Source of the DNA: Anaerolineae bacterium
GTDB lineage: Bacteria; Chloroflexota; Anaerolineae; SpSt-600
NCBI GenBank assembly: GCA_025062375.1
Contig: JANXAG010000001.1
Span: 1-50,921 of the forward strand
Direction of reading: 5' to 3'
Length of the DNA stretch: 50,921 bases
Positions 6,751-15,988 of this stretch are shown piece by piece. Both the position numbers and the translations under genes were made by a program. Below the pieces are notes generated by a model that worked only from the letters and a program-made list of their open reading frames with translations, made no database searches and was not told the origin of the DNA. The stretch's first letter is position 1. The number at the start of each line of letters is the position of its first letter.

Positions 6751-9603
6751 ATGGGCCGAGTTTTTGTAGCTTTAGACCTTGAAACCACAGGGTTTGACCC
6801 AGAAAGAGATGCTATCATTGAAATAGGCGCCGTTAAATTCCGCGGCGATAAAGTCCTTGGCACCTTTTCTTCCCTCGTAAATCCTGGTCGCCCAGTTCCC
6901 TTTAAAGTCCTGCACCTTACAGGCATAACCCAGGCCGAGCTGGATAAAGCCTCCCCCCTTCGTTCCCTCCTCCGTCCTCTGGAAGAATTTGTGGGGGAAA
7001 GCATAATTGTAGGCCACAGCATTGATGTAGACCTGGCATTCCTCAGGCGGTGGGGTCTTTTTATCTTCCATCAGGCTCTGGACACCTTTGAACTGAGTTC
7101 AATTTTTGTTCCCTACGCTGCCCGTTACAGTCTCGTGAAATTAGCCGAAACCCTCGGAATAAAGGTCATAACTCACCACAGAGCTTTAGATGATGCCATT
7201 ACTTCCATGCGCCTCTTCAATGCCCTCCTAGATAAAGCCCTTGAACTTCCAGCCGAAACCCTGGAGGAAATTATAAACCTTGCAAAAAAGGCACGCTGGC
7301 CTATTGAGGCCTTCTTTCAAGAGGCCCTGGAGAGAAAACGGCGCCTCCCTTCTGCTCCGAGCCTGGCCCAGCAACTTAAAGCAAAAGGCCTGCTGGGGGA
7401 AACCCCCCTTACCTTACTCCTCAGGGAGGAAACTCCACCCCTCAAACCCGAAGCAGAAAGGAAACCCGTTGACCCCAATTTGATGGGAAGCCTCCTGGAG
7501 GAAGGAGGGCTATTTGCCAGGCGCTTTCCTGGTTACGAATACCGCCCACAGCAGGTGGAAATGACCAAAGCCGTGGCCAGAGCTTTGAACGAAAGCCACC
7601 ACCTTCTGGTTGAAGCTGGCACAGGGGTGGGAAAGTCTGTGGCCTATCTCCTGCCCGCCATTTACTTTTCAGTCCAGAACGGCGAAAGAGTAGTGGTCTC
7701 CACCAACACGATAAACCTCCAGGACCAGCTCTACCGGAAAGATTTACCAGACCTCAAAAGAATTTTGCCCTTTGACTTTAAAGTGGCAATTCTGAAAGGA
7801 CGCTCCAATTACCTGTGTATGCGAAAGCTTTCCATAATGCGTAATAGGGTGGAAATGCGCCCCGACGAAGCCAGGCTTCTGGCCAAAGTCCTGGTCTGGC
7901 TTCAAAGCACTTTATCAGGGGATGTAGCCGAGCTCTTTATCCCTGCAGTTGGGGAAAAGGCTGCCTGGGAGGAAATAGCCTCTGATCCCGAATCATGCCT
8001 GGGAGAGCGTTGCCCCTACCATCGGGACAAACGATGCTTTTTCTATGCAGCCCGAGATAGTGCCGAAAAAGCCCACATAGTGCTCATAAACCACGCCCTG
8101 CTCCTCTCTGACATAGCCCTGGAACATAAGGTCCTGCCCGATTATCGCTTCCTGATAATAGACGAAGCCCACCATTTAGAGGATGCGGCCACAAAGCAAT
8201 TGGGCTTTTCAATAGATCAGGTGGGGATTGAAGGGCTTCTCACATGGCTTGGGCGCGACGAAAAAAGCGGAGACCTCCTGGGCCAGCTTCTAAGCAAAAT
8301 AAGCCCCCTCGTATCCCGAACCTTCCGACCCCAGCTTGAAGAATTTATCCAGGCCAAAAGGAGAGAGATCAAACTTCTGCAGGAACACATCTTTTCACTT
8401 TTCTCCATATTGAAGGAATTCTTTACCCTTAGAAAGGATGAAGCGGGCGATTCCGAATACGATTATAAAATTAGGATTACCAGAGCCATAAGGACTCAGC
8501 CTGATTGGGCCAGAGTGGAAATAGCCTGGGAATCGGTGAATCGATCCCTTTCCAGGCTTATAGATGGGCTTTCACGCTTCCTCAGAGACCTTCAGAGTCT
8601 ATCAGAAATGGCCGAAGATTATTACCTTGAAAGCTTACTTCAAGAACTCGGGGGAACCTTATCCCGCCTTTTGGAGTGGCAGGCGAGAGCACACACTATC
8701 CTCGTGGCCCCATCCGAGCAGGGAATATACTGGGCCCACCTGAACCCTTCCGGCGGATACATCTCCCTAAATGCAGCCCCCCTCCATGTAGCTCCGGTGT
8801 TGGAAAAAAGCATCTTTAGCTCCAAGGAAAGCGTGATCCTGACCTCCGCTACCCTAAGGGTGGGAGAATCCTTTGAATACATACGGGAACGCCTGGGGAT
8901 AACCGAGGCAGAGGAGCTGGCTCTGGGTTCCCCCTTTGATTATCGCTCCTCAGCCCTTCTTTATTTACCCTCTGATATCCCTGAGCCCGATACCCCTAAC
9001 TACCAAAGGATGGTAGAAGAGGCCATCCTTAAGCTCGCCAAAGCTTTGGAGGGTAAAACCCTTGTGCTCTTCACTTCTTACCGCCAGCTCCAGCGGACGG
9101 CCAAAGCCATAACCCCTGCCTTAGCCGAAGAAGGGATCCTGGTCCTAGAACAGGGCGAGACCGCTTCTCGCACCCAGCTTCTTGAAACCTTCCGCACAGC
9201 CGAGAAGGCTGTGCTCATGGGCACAAGGAGCTTCTGGGAGGGAATCGACGTGATGGGAGAAACTCTCAGCTGTGTAATTATACCAAGGTTGCCCTTTTCA
9301 GTGCCCACGGACCCCATCTTTTCCGCGCGAAGCGAAACTTATGAGGACCCCTTCCACCAGTATGCCCTTCCTGAAAGCATTTTAAGACTCCGTCAGGGCT
9401 TTGGCCGCCTCATAAGGAGCAGGACCGACCGGGGCATCGTTGTCATACTGGATAAGCGCATCCAAACAAGACAGTATGGTAAACTTTTCCTCCAATCTCT
9501 ACCCCCCTGCACCGTGATGAAAGGCCCTCTTGAATTTCTGCCCTATGAGGCTTTGAAGTGGATGAACAAGTTAACAGGACCAGAACTTACCACGGGAAAA
9601 TAA
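6751..9603 (+). CDS. dinG: DinG-family helicase with N-terminal DEDDh exonuclease domain
   Basis: About 950 residues from the ATG at 6751, with AGGGG just upstream. The N-terminal 170 residues are a DnaQ-like exonuclease (ALDLETTGFD near residue 6; HSIDVDLAF; HRALDDA). Then comes a superfamily 2 XPD/DinG helicase: Walker A GTGVGKS (290-296), four cysteines placed as an iron-sulfur cluster (C356, C416, C421, C429), DEAH box D471-H474, and C-terminal SATL, GTRSFWEGID and QGFGRLIRS motifs. The fusion is typical of Firmicutes and Chloroflexota DinG. Known members degrade or unwind single-stranded DNA in repair; the exact substrate here is inferred. An upstream TTG at 6706 was rejected because it lies within the promoter. 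Confidence 0.93.
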   Translation: MGRVFVALDLETTGFDPERDAIIEIGAVKFRGDKVLGTFSSLVNPGRPVPFKVLHLTGITQAELDKASPLRSLLRPLEEFVGESIIVGHSIDVDLAFLRRWGLFIFHQALDTFELSSIFVPYAARYSLVKLAETLGIKVITHHRALDDAITSMRLFNALLDKALELPAETLEEIINLAKKARWPIEAFFQEALERKRRLPSAPSLAQQLKAKGLLGETPLTLLLREETPPLKPEAERKPVDPNLMGSLLEEGGLFARRFPGYEYRPQQVEMTKAVARALNESHHLLVEAGTGVGKSVAYLLPAIYFSVQNGERVVVSTNTINLQDQLYRKDLPDLKRILPFDFKVAILKGRSNYLCMRKLSIMRNRVEMRPDEARLLAKVLVWLQSTLSGDVAELFIPAVGEKAAWEEIASDPESCLGERCPYHRDKRCFFYAARDSAEKAHIVLINHALLLSDIALEHKVLPDYRFLIIDEAHHLEDAATKQLGFSIDQVGIEGLLTWLGRDEKSGDLLGQLLSKISPLVSRTFRPQLEEFIQAKRREIKLLQEHIFSLFSILKEFFTLRKDEAGDSEYDYKIRITRAIRTQPDWARVEIAWESVNRSLSRLIDGLSRFLRDLQSLSEMAEDYYLESLLQELGGTLSRLLEWQARAHTILVAPSEQGIYWAHLNPSGGYISLNAAPLHVAPVLEKSIFSSKESVILTSATLRVGESFEYIRERLGITEAEELALGSPFDYRSSALLYLPSDIPEPDTPNYQRMVEEAILKLAKALEGKTLVLFTSYRQLQRTAKAITPALAEEGILVLEQGETASRTQLLETFRTAEKAVLMGTRSFWEGIDVMGETLSCVIIPRLPFSVPTDPIFSARSETYEDPFHQYALPESILRLRQGFGRLIRSRTDRGIVVILDKRIQTRQYGKLFLQSLPPCTVMKGPLEFLPYEALKWMNKLTGPELTTGK

Positions 9604-9648
9604 AGATGGCTACTCAGGTCACCCGCCTGAAGATCGCCCATCAGTGCT

Positions 9649-9664
9649 CAACCAGTTGAGCCGG
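9649..9664 (+). repeat. Perfect short hairpin upstream of the carboxyltransferase gene
   Basis: GCTCAAC and GTTGAGC face each other across two bases. It lies in the 100-base gap after dinG, just before an AT-rich TTTATATAAC stretch and the next gene. It lacks a T-run, so termination is uncertain. A second weak inverted repeat (CTCAGG/CCTGAA) lies at about 9613-9631. The hairpin resembles a tRNA D-arm on the minus strand, but no cloverleaf can be completed. Confidence 0.4.
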
Positions 9665-9703
9665 GTTTATATAACAAGATAAAACTTCAAGGAGGGAGGC
9701 CAA

Positions 9704-11254
9704 ATGGGAATGAGAGAGCTAATAGAGGACCTCAGGAAGAAAAGAGAAGAAGCTCGGCTCGGAGGGGGATTAAAAGCTATAGAATCCCAGCACTCCAAGG
9801 GCAAACTTACCGCGAGGGAGAGGCTGGAGAAACTGCTGGATGAGGGTTCTTTCAAAGAGATAGACGTTTTTGTCACCCACAGGGCCACCGAGTTCGGAAT
9901 GGCCGAAAGGAAATACCTGGGAGATGGAGTGGTAACAGGGTGGGGTACTATCAACGGAAGGCAGGTTTTTGTCTTCGCTCAGGATTTTACAGTTTTCGGG
10001 GGTAGCCTGGGGGAGGCCCACGCCGCTAAAATCTGTAAAGTAATGGACATGGCCATGAAGATGGGGACGCCCATAATTGGCATCAATGATTCCGGAGGAG
10101 CCCGCATTCAGGAGGGTGTCATGAGCCTGGCTGGCTACGCCGAAATCTTCCTGCGCAACACCCTCGCCTCAGGCCTCATCCCCCAGATATCGGCCATTAT
10201 GGGGCCATGTGCGGGTGGGGCTGTTTACTCTCCAGCTCTAACCGATTTCATCATTATGGTGAGAGGTATTAGCCACATGTTCATAACCGGCCCTCAGGTT
10301 ATAAAAGCCGTTACCCGGGAGGATGTGACTTTTGAAGAACTGGGCGGCGCCGATGTCCACGCCACTAAAAGCGGGGTTGCCCACTTTGTAGCCGAAAATG
10401 AAGACCACTGCTTCCAGCTTATAAGAAGCCTCCTGAGTTACATACCCCAAAACAACATGGAAGACCCCCCCTTTGTCCCTACCGACGACGATCCCTATCG
10501 CCAGGATCCGGAACTGGATGAAATAGTTCCCGAAAGCCCTACTAAGCCTTATGATATCAAAGAGGTTATAAAAAGGGTTGTGGACAAGGGCGAGTTCCTG
10601 GAGGTCCACGCCGCTTACGCCCCCAACATTGTAGTAGGATTTGCCAGGCTTGGGGGATACAGCGTTGGGATAGTGGCGAACCAGCCCAAGGTTCTGGCTG
10701 GGGCCATTGATATAGATGCCTCTGTAAAGGCAGCACGCTTTGTCCGTTTTTGCGATGCCTTCAACATACCCCTTGTAGTTTTTGAAGACGTGCCAGGCTA
10801 TCTCCCGGGCGTTGCCCAGGAGCATGGAGGCATAATCCGCCATGGAGCCAAGCTCCTTTACGCCTTCTGCGAAGCCACTGTCCCCCGCATCACGGTTATA
10901 ACCCGTAAGGCCTACGGAGGTGCTTACTGCGTAATGAATTCCCGCCACATAAGGGGGGATCTCGTCCTGGCCTGGCCTACGGCTGAAATAGCCGTTATGG
11001 GCCCTGAAGGTGCTGTAAACATCGTCTTCCGCAAAGAACTGGAACAGGCACCGGATCCTGAAGCTATGCGGGAGAAACTCATAGAGGAATACAGGGCTAA
11101 ATTCGCCAACCCATACGTAGCAGCTTCCCAGGGCTTCATAGATGACGTGATAGAGCCCCATGAAACCCGCCCTCGCCTTATAGAGGCCCTGAAAGCCCTG
11201 CAGAACAAGCGAGACTCCAATCCACCCAAAAAGCACGGCAATATTCCCCTCTGA
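9704..11254 (+). CDS. Acyl-CoA carboxylase carboxyltransferase (propionyl-CoA carboxylase beta / MmdA type)
   Basis: 516 residues, the normal length. The N terminus has the [18 protein letters not shown] signature. Two crotonase-like halves follow, with the oxyanion-hole glycines in [11 protein letters not shown] and [12 protein letters not shown], and [12 protein letters not shown] and [10 protein letters not shown] in the second half. It transfers carboxyl from biotin to an acyl-CoA such as propionyl- or acetyl-CoA, or runs in reverse in sodium-pumping methylmalonyl-CoA decarboxylase. No biotin carboxylase, biotin carrier or membrane decarboxylase subunit is in the window, so substrate and direction cannot be fixed. 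SD AAGGAGGGAGG is strong. The next gene starts 9 bases after the stop. Confidence 0.93.
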   Translation: MGMRELIEDLRKKREEARLGGGLKAIESQHSKGKLTARERLEKLLDEGSFKEIDVFVTHRATEFGMAERKYLGDGVVTGWGTINGRQVFVFAQDFTVFGGSLGEAHAAKICKVMDMAMKMGTPIIGINDSGGARIQEGVMSLAGYAEIFLRNTLASGLIPQISAIMGPCAGGAVYSPALTDFIIMVRGISHMFITGPQVIKAVTREDVTFEELGGADVHATKSGVAHFVAENEDHCFQLIRSLLSYIPQNNMEDPPFVPTDDDPYRQDPELDEIVPESPTKPYDIKEVIKRVVDKGEFLEVHAAYAPNIVVGFARLGGYSVGIVANQPKVLAGAIDIDASVKAARFVRFCDAFNIPLVVFEDVPGYLPGVAQEHGGIIRHGAKLLYAFCEATVPRITVITRKAYGGAYCVMNSRHIRGDLVLAWPTAEIAVMGPEGAVNIVFRKELEQAPDPEAMREKLIEEYRAKFANPYVAASQGFIDDVIEPHETRPRLIEALKALQNKRDSNPPKKHGNIPL

Positions 11255-11263
11255 TGGGTAGAA

Positions 11264-12241
11264 ATGGTTAAGCTCATAATCCAGATACCGTGCTACAACG
11301 AAGAGAAAAACCTCCCCCAAACTTTAAAGGATATCCCAAGGTCCATACCTGGTGTGGACCGGGTGGAAATCCTGGTGGTGGACGATGGGAGCACTGATGG
11401 AACTGTGAGGGTGGCCCAGGAAATGGGAGTGGACCATATACTCAAGCTCCCGGGCCACATGGGGCTGGCTAAAGCCTTCAAAGCGGGTATTGAAGAGGCC
11501 CTCAGGCTTGGGGCGGATATAATCGTTAACACTGACGCCGATAACCAATACCCTGGTAAATACATCCCCCTGCTGGTGGAGCCTATCCTTCGAGGGGAAG
11601 CAGAGATTGTAGTGGGAGACCGTGGAGTGACCAAAGTGCCTCATTTTTCCCCGCTCAAGCGTTTACTCCAGAACTTCGGTAGCACAGTAGTGGGTTTAGC
11701 AGCTGGAATGAAAATTCCCGATGCCACCAGTGGCTTCAGGGCCATGACCCGTCGGGCTGCCCTTCACACCATTGTAGTAAGCGAGTATTCCTACACCCTG
11801 GAAACCTTAATCCAGGCCGGTGTTCAAAAGATCCCCGTGAAATATATTCCCATTGAAACCAACCCCCCGATGCGCCCTTCGCGCCTCATAAAAAGCATCC
11901 CCCAATATCTCGCCATTTCTTTCTCCACCATCCTGCGCATTTACACCATGTATCGCCCCCTTAAGGTTTTCCTCCTCTTGGGCACCCTCAGCATCATGGG
12001 GGGTGTGGCTATAGGAATACGCTTCCTATACTTCTACTTCACGGGAAGGGGTGCGGGTCATATCCAATCCTTGATTTTGGCCGCAATACTATCCATCGTA
12101 GGCTTCCAGATCTGTTTGATAGGTCTGCTGGCAGATCTTGTGGGGTTCAACCGGAAGCTATTGGAGGAAATTTTGTTTAAGGTCAGAAAATTAGAGCTGG
12201 AAATTGAACACTTGCGGGAGGAAAAGGGAAATGGAGTTTAA
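11264..12241 (+). CDS. Family 2 glycosyltransferase with C-terminal membrane helices (DPM1-like)
   Basis: 325 residues. The N-terminal GT-A domain (about 1-230) begins [13 protein letters not shown] and carries [10 protein letters not shown] and NTDADNQYP, the acidic nucleotide-sugar and metal site. Two membrane helices follow (about 237-258 and 268-295), then a charged tail. This is the layout of polyprenyl-phosphate sugar transferases such as dolichol-phosphate mannosyltransferase homologues. The sugar and acceptor cannot be told from sequence. It overlaps the next gene by 11 bases, so it is probably co-expressed with the response regulator. Confidence 0.85.
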   Translation: MVKLIIQIPCYNEEKNLPQTLKDIPRSIPGVDRVEILVVDDGSTDGTVRVAQEMGVDHILKLPGHMGLAKAFKAGIEEALRLGADIIVNTDADNQYPGKYIPLLVEPILRGEAEIVVGDRGVTKVPHFSPLKRLLQNFGSTVVGLAAGMKIPDATSGFRAMTRRAALHTIVVSEYSYTLETLIQAGVQKIPVKYIPIETNPPMRPSRLIKSIPQYLAISFSTILRIYTMYRPLKVFLLLGTLSIMGGVAIGIRFLYFYFTGRGAGHIQSLILAAILSIVGFQICLIGLLADLVGFNRKLLEEILFKVRKLELEIEHLREEKGNGV

Positions 12242-12947
12242 AAACAGGTTAATCCTCGTGGTGGACGACGAGAAAAAATTGGTGGACTTTATCAGGATGA
12301 ACCTGGAGCTGGAGGGTTTCAGAGTCTCTGAGGCTTACACCGGCATGGAAGCTTTGGAAAAGGTGAAGAAAGAGCTCCCGGATTTAGTGGTGCTGGATGT
12401 TATGCTGCCGGACCTTGATGGGTTTGAAGTCCTTGAATACCTGAGGGAATTTTCCCAGGTTCCGGTGATAATGCTCACCGTGAGAAAAGATGAAGAAGAT
12501 AAAATTCGAGGCCTTGAATTGGGCGCTGATGATTACGTCACCAAACCTTTCAGTCCCAGGGAGCTTGTAAGCCGAATAAAGGCAGTCCTTAGAAGAGTAT
12601 CGGCTATGGTTCCAGCTAGCGAGGTAGTTAAAGTGGATGATGACCTGAGTATAGATTTCCGCAACCGTGAAGTCATAGTCAGGGGGCAAAAGGTCAAACT
12701 CCGCCCCACCGAATACCGCCTGCTCTACCACCTGGTAAACAATGCAGGTTGGGTAATGCCCCACGAGATGCTTCTTTCAAAAGTTTGGGGCAGGGAGTAC
12801 CGGGACGATGTGAACCTTTTGAGGCTCTACATTAATTATTTGCGCCAGAAAATAGAGCCCGACCCCTCCAATCCTCGCTACATCCTTACGGAAAAGGGGG
12901 TAGGTTACAAGTTTATAGATTTCAAGCGGAGAGAATACAATGCTTAG
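12231..12947 (+). CDS. OmpR/PhoB-family response regulator
   Basis: About 238 residues from the ATG at 12231 (GGGAGG upstream); a TTG at 12204 would add nine residues inside the previous gene and lacks support. Receiver domain: acid pocket D12/D13, phosphoacceptor D56 in [10 protein letters not shown]83 and K105 in DDYVTKPF. Winged-helix DNA-binding domain at about 135-235, with LRPTEYRLL and the [13 protein letters not shown] recognition helix. No histidine kinase is adjacent, so its partner is unknown; the only kinase in the window is about 28 kb away. It overlaps both neighbours (11 and 8 bases). Confidence 0.94.
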   Translation: MEFKNRLILVVDDEKKLVDFIRMNLELEGFRVSEAYTGMEALEKVKKELPDLVVLDVMLPDLDGFEVLEYLREFSQVPVIMLTVRKDEEDKIRGLELGADDYVTKPFSPRELVSRIKAVLRRVSAMVPASEVVKVDDDLSIDFRNREVIVRGQKVKLRPTEYRLLYHLVNNAGWVMPHEMLLSKVWGREYRDDVNLLRLYINYLRQKIEPDPSNPRYILTEKGVGYKFIDFKRREYNA

Positions 12948-13209
12948 AAAAATTCTTGAGGAAATAGCGTCGGGAAAGGCTATAAGCCTCAGAGAATTAG
13001 CCAATCACCTTGGCCTTGAAGAAAAAATTGTGAAGGCTATGCTGGAAGATTTGGAATTGAGAGGCTACCTCTCCTCCCGTTCCCCCGAGTGTTCTTTCCA
13101 CTGCGAAGGCTGCACCTTGAGGGAAACATGCGGAGTGGCCGGGATTGATAGAATCTGGTTCTTAACGGAGAAAGGAAGGAAAACCATCAAGGAGGAAAAG
13201 CATGGTTGA
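12940..13209 (+). CDS. FeoC-like winged-helix protein with four-cysteine cluster
   Basis: 89 residues. A small winged helix (1-47: [28 protein letters not shown]) is followed by C51-x3-C55-x2-C58-x5-C64, as in FeoC-like transcriptional regulators whose cysteines can hold an iron-sulfur cluster. FeoC proteins normally accompany FeoA/FeoB iron transporters, but none is near. Here the gene sits between a response regulator and a BtpA-family gene and overlaps each by 8 bases, so it may be an iron- or oxygen-sensing regulator of this operon. Family assignment is good; function is inferred. Confidence 0.75.
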   Translation: MLRKILEEIASGKAISLRELANHLGLEEKIVKAMLEDLELRGYLSSRSPECSFHCEGCTLRETCGVAGIDRIWFLTEKGRKTIKEEKHG

Positions 13210-14056
13210 ATGGAAAGAAAGGCTGGAAAGCCTTCGGTTAAAAACCCTTAAAGACCTCTTTGGGGTGGAGAAACCCATTATTGGTATGGTGCACCTCTGG
13301 CCTTTGCCTGGATCCCCTGGTTATACCGGCTACGGTATGGATTTGATCATTGAAAAGGCCCTTGAAGATGCTCATGCCCTGGTGGAGGGCGGGGTGGATG
13401 GCCTCATCGTAGAAAACATGTGGGATCTGCCTTACTTTGTGGGGAGCGAAATCCCACCCGAAGAGATGACCGCCCATGCTGTAGCTGCCCGCAAGGTAGT
13501 AGAGGCAGTAAAGGTACCGGTGGGGATAAATGTAGTGCACAACGGCGGAGTGGTAACTCTGGCCATTGCTGTAGCTTCCGGGGCCAGATTCATAAGGGTT
13601 TGCCTTTTAACTGGAGCCAGGGTTTGGGATACCGGAGAATTCGACCGCGGTTGTGCTGCCAGGCTCCTGCGCAAACGGAAAGAGCTGGGAGCAGAGCATA
13701 TAAAAATTTTTGCCGATGTAGATAAAAAACATTCCGTCCCATTTCCCGGCATTGACCTGGCCACCCACATAGAATGGACCGAGTTCTACATGGCCGATGC
13801 TATAATCGTTTCGGGCAAAATGACAGGGGATGCTCCTGAGGTGGAAAAAGTAAAGGCTGCCAAGGAGCTCAGTTCCCGTCCGGTCCTTGTAGGAAGTGGT
13901 GCTACTTTAGAGAATATCACCGAATTCCTCAAATACGCCGATGGGGCCATCGTGGGCACATACTTCAAAGTCAAAGGTATAGCAGAAAACCCGATTGATT
14001 TAGACCGGGTCCAGCGTTTTATGGAGGCGGTAAGAAAAATCCGGGGTAGCCTCTAA
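13202..14056 (+). CDS. BtpA/SgcQ-family TIM-barrel protein
   Basis: 284 residues matching the BtpA family throughout: IIGMVHLWPLPGSP near the N terminus, GVDGLIVENMWDLPY, VPVGINVVHNG, KIFADVDKKHS and GADGAIVGTYFKV. BtpA was named for a role in photosystem I stability in cyanobacteria. Most homologues are in non-photosynthetic organisms and are thought to be enzymes acting on sugar or nucleoside phosphates. No photosynthesis gene is in the window, so a metabolic role is likelier. It overlaps the FeoC-like gene by 8 bases and its stop overlaps the convergent membrane-protein gene by 4 bases. Confidence 0.87.
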   Translation: MVEWKERLESLRLKTLKDLFGVEKPIIGMVHLWPLPGSPGYTGYGMDLIIEKALEDAHALVEGGVDGLIVENMWDLPYFVGSEIPPEEMTAHAVAARKVVEAVKVPVGINVVHNGGVVTLAIAVASGARFIRVCLLTGARVWDTGEFDRGCAARLLRKRKELGAEHIKIFADVDKKHSVPFPGIDLATHIEWTEFYMADAIIVSGKMTGDAPEVEKVKAAKELSSRPVLVGSGATLENITEFLKYADGAIVGTYFKVKGIAENPIDLDRVQRFMEAVRKIRGSL

Positions 14057-14433
14057 TGGAGGCGGAAAAGGAGATAGCGCGGCGGGCGCCTTTCCATAAT
14101 TATAATGGAAGCCCAGGATAGGGCTATAGCTATTATGGATAAAACAATAAATGGGACATTCCAGCCCGAGCTTCCTGAGGAGCGAGCTCCAGGCATGAAC
14201 ATTAGAAGCCGCATTACAATATTAAGGCCCTGGACAAAGACTAAGAGGTTTCGGCCAGCCAGGGGGTTCAAAACCCCCGTATTCAGTCCCAAGAGAGCCA
14301 GCAGGAAAAGGACGAAAAGGCTGAGGGGGAGAACAATTATGGAGATTTCCCTCAACATTTTGGGAGGATAAAGGAAGAGGGAGATAACCTGTAAAAGTAA
14401 GACTCCGATAAGCCAGTAATATCTTCCCTTCAC
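14053..14433 (-). CDS. Small membrane protein at the end of the liv operon
   Basis: About 126 residues from a GTG at 14433 with AGGAGAGG six bases upstream; a TTG at 14469 is possible but poorly placed. Four hydrophobic segments are visible (beginning YWLIGVLLL, IIVLPLSLFVLFLLALL, LLVFVQGLNIVMRLLMF and VPFIVLSIIAIAL), ending in a basic tail. I do not recognise the family. It follows livF closely on the same strand and so is probably co-transcribed with the transporter; any role there is a guess. It ends convergently with the BtpA-family gene with a 4-base overlap. Confidence 0.6.
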   Translation of the reverse strand: MKGRYYWLIGVLLLQVISLFLYPPKMLREISIIVLPLSLFVLFLLALLGLNTGVLNPLAGRNLLVFVQGLNIVMRLLMFMPGARSSGSSGWNVPFIVLSIIAIALSWASIIIMERRPPRYLLFRLH

Positions 14434-14472
14434 GAGCCCTCTCCTCGCAATGGAATGTGCTGAAGCCAAGGT

Positions 14473-15189
14473 TTATTCTCCTCCTAAGTAAGCTATTTTG
14501 ACTTGAGGGTTCTCCCGGAGCTCTTGAGCTGTGCCTTCTATGGTTATGATACCAGCCTCCAGGACATATCCCCTGTGGGCCACTGAAAGGGCCATGTGAG
14601 CGTTTTGCTCCACCAGAAGGATGGTTACTCCCTGGCGGTTAATCTCTTTTATGGTTTCATAAATCTCTTCAATGAGGATGGGAGCCAACCCCATGGAAGG
14701 TTCATCCATAAGGAGAAGACGAGGGCGAGCCATAAGGGCTCTTCCGAGGGCTAACATCTGCTGTTCCCCACCCGAGAGGGTTCCGCCCATCTGATAGGCC
14801 CTCTCCTTAAGCCTTGGGAAAAGTTTGAAGACCCTTTCCAGGTTCTCCTCTATTTCCCTGCGATCTTTCAGAGTATAGGCTCCCATCTCCAGATTTTCCA
14901 GAACCGTTAAGTTGGCGAAGACTTTTCGGCCCTCTGGGACGTGAATTATCCCTTTTTTTACAATGACATCAGCTGGGAGGAGGGTGAGGTCCACTCCGTC
15001 GTAGAGTATTCTGCCTTTATCGGGAATAAGGAGGCCAGAAATTGTGCGCAAGGTGGTGGATTTTCCGGCGCCATTAGCTCCAAGAAGGGTTACAATTTCT
15101 CCTTCGTTCACGTAGAACGAGATGCCGTGCAGGGCTTTTATTGCTCCGTAGGAGACGTGCAAATCCTCTACCTTTAGAAGTGGTTCCAT
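14473..15189 (-). CDS. livF: Branched-chain amino-acid type ABC transporter ATPase LivF
   Basis: 238 residues from the ATG at 15189 (a GTG three codons upstream overlaps the SD). Walker A GANGAGKST, Q-loop region with HVPEGRKVF, signature LSGGEQQM, Walker B LLLMDEPSMGLAP, switch histidine in VEQNAHMAL. VPEGR and the short length mark LivF within the Liv/Urt/HAAT family. It energises uptake together with LivG. It lies directly downstream of livG (13 bases from the livG stop to this ATG). Confidence 0.94.
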   Translation of the reverse strand: MEPLLKVEDLHVSYGAIKALHGISFYVNEGEIVTLLGANGAGKSTTLRTISGLLIPDKGRILYDGVDLTLLPADVIVKKGIIHVPEGRKVFANLTVLENLEMGAYTLKDRREIEENLERVFKLFPRLKERAYQMGGTLSGGEQQMLALGRALMARPRLLLMDEPSMGLAPILIEEIYETIKEINRQGVTILLVEQNAHMALSVAHRGYVLEAGIITIEGTAQELRENPQVKIAYLGGE

Positions 15190-15202
15190 ACCTTTCACCC
15201 CC

Positions 15203-15988
15203 CTAACGGATTGCCAGACGACCCAGATAGGCTTCTATAACTTTCGGATTGTTGCGCACCTCCTCAGGCTTGCCCCGAGCTATCACCTCTCCAAAGTCCA
15301 TCACTGTGATCCACTCACATATGTTCATTATGAGGCGCATTCTGTGCTCCACCAGAAGGATGGTAAGGTTAAACCGGTCCCGGACGAAACGGATAAGTTC
15401 CATTAACTGGTCAATCTCTCTGGGGTTCATACCTGCCGCTGGCTCATCCAGAAGCAAAAGCTTGGGCTTTGTAGCCAAAGCTCTGGCGATCTCCAGTTTC
15501 CTCTGCATTCCGTAAGGCAAGCTTCCGGCAATATCGTTCTGTCTATCAGCCAGGCCAAAGATTTCCAGAAGCTCCTGAGCCAGCTCTGTTATCTCCTTCT
15601 CCCCTTTGCTGAATTTTGAGGAACGGAGGAAAGAATCAAAAATCCCATAGTTGACAAGGTAGTGGTGGGCTATACGCACGTTGTCCAAAACCGTCAGGTT
15701 AGGGAAAAGCCTGATATTCTGAAAGGTACGGCCTATCCCAAGCCTGATTATTTCATGGGGAGGGAGACCCACTAACTCCACACCTCTGAAACGGATGCTT
15801 CCGGCTGTGGGCCTGTATACTCCTGTGATAAGGTTGAAGACGGTGGTTTTACCTGCACCGTTAGGGCCTATGAGGCCCACCAATTCTCCATCCCTCAAAG
15901 TTATGGAGAAATCGCTCACCGCTTTAAGGCTATCAAAGTAATGGGTTAAACCCTTGATTTCAAGGATTACCGGCCTCTCCTCACTCAT
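15203..15988 (-). CDS. livG: Branched-chain amino-acid type ABC transporter ATPase LivG
   Basis: 261 residues. Walker A GPNGAGKTT, the LivG-typical GIGRTFQNIRLF stretch after the Q-loop, a linker of about 30 residues absent from LivF, LPYGMQRKLEIARAL in place of a canonical LSGGQ, Walker B LLLLDEPAAGMNP, and switch VEHRM. Its start overlaps the livM stop by 4 bases, with SD GGAGG. Confidence 0.94.
   Translation of the reverse strand: MSEERPVILEIKGLTHYFDSLKAVSDFSITLRDGELVGLIGPNGAGKTTVFNLITGVYRPTAGSIRFRGVELVGLPPHEIIRLGIGRTFQNIRLFPNLTVLDNVRIAHHYLVNYGIFDSFLRSSKFSKGEKEITELAQELLEIFGLADRQNDIAGSLPYGMQRKLEIARALATKPKLLLLDEPAAGMNPREIDQLMELIRFVRDRFNLTILLVEHRMRLIMNICEWITVMDFGEVIARGKPEEVRNNPKVIEAYLGRLAIR

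Noticed and set aside
6276-6782. Plus-strand open frames over the tRNA cluster, with translations such as GFEPTTSSLARKRSTAELRP
   Set aside because: These are the well-known spurious translations of antisense tRNA genes; every frame is fully explained by tRNA T-arm and anticodon sequences.
9604-9670. Possible tRNA or tRNA remnant on the minus strand (D-arm-like GCTC-AACTGGTT-GAGC)
   Set aside because: No acceptor stem, no T-arm GGTTC motif and no proper 7-base anticodon loop can be drawn, so it is kept only as a hairpin.
9704-11254. Assignment specifically as methylmalonyl-CoA decarboxylase or acetyl-CoA carboxylase AccD
   Set aside because: Sequence alone cannot separate these related carboxyltransferases, and no diagnostic partner gene is present.
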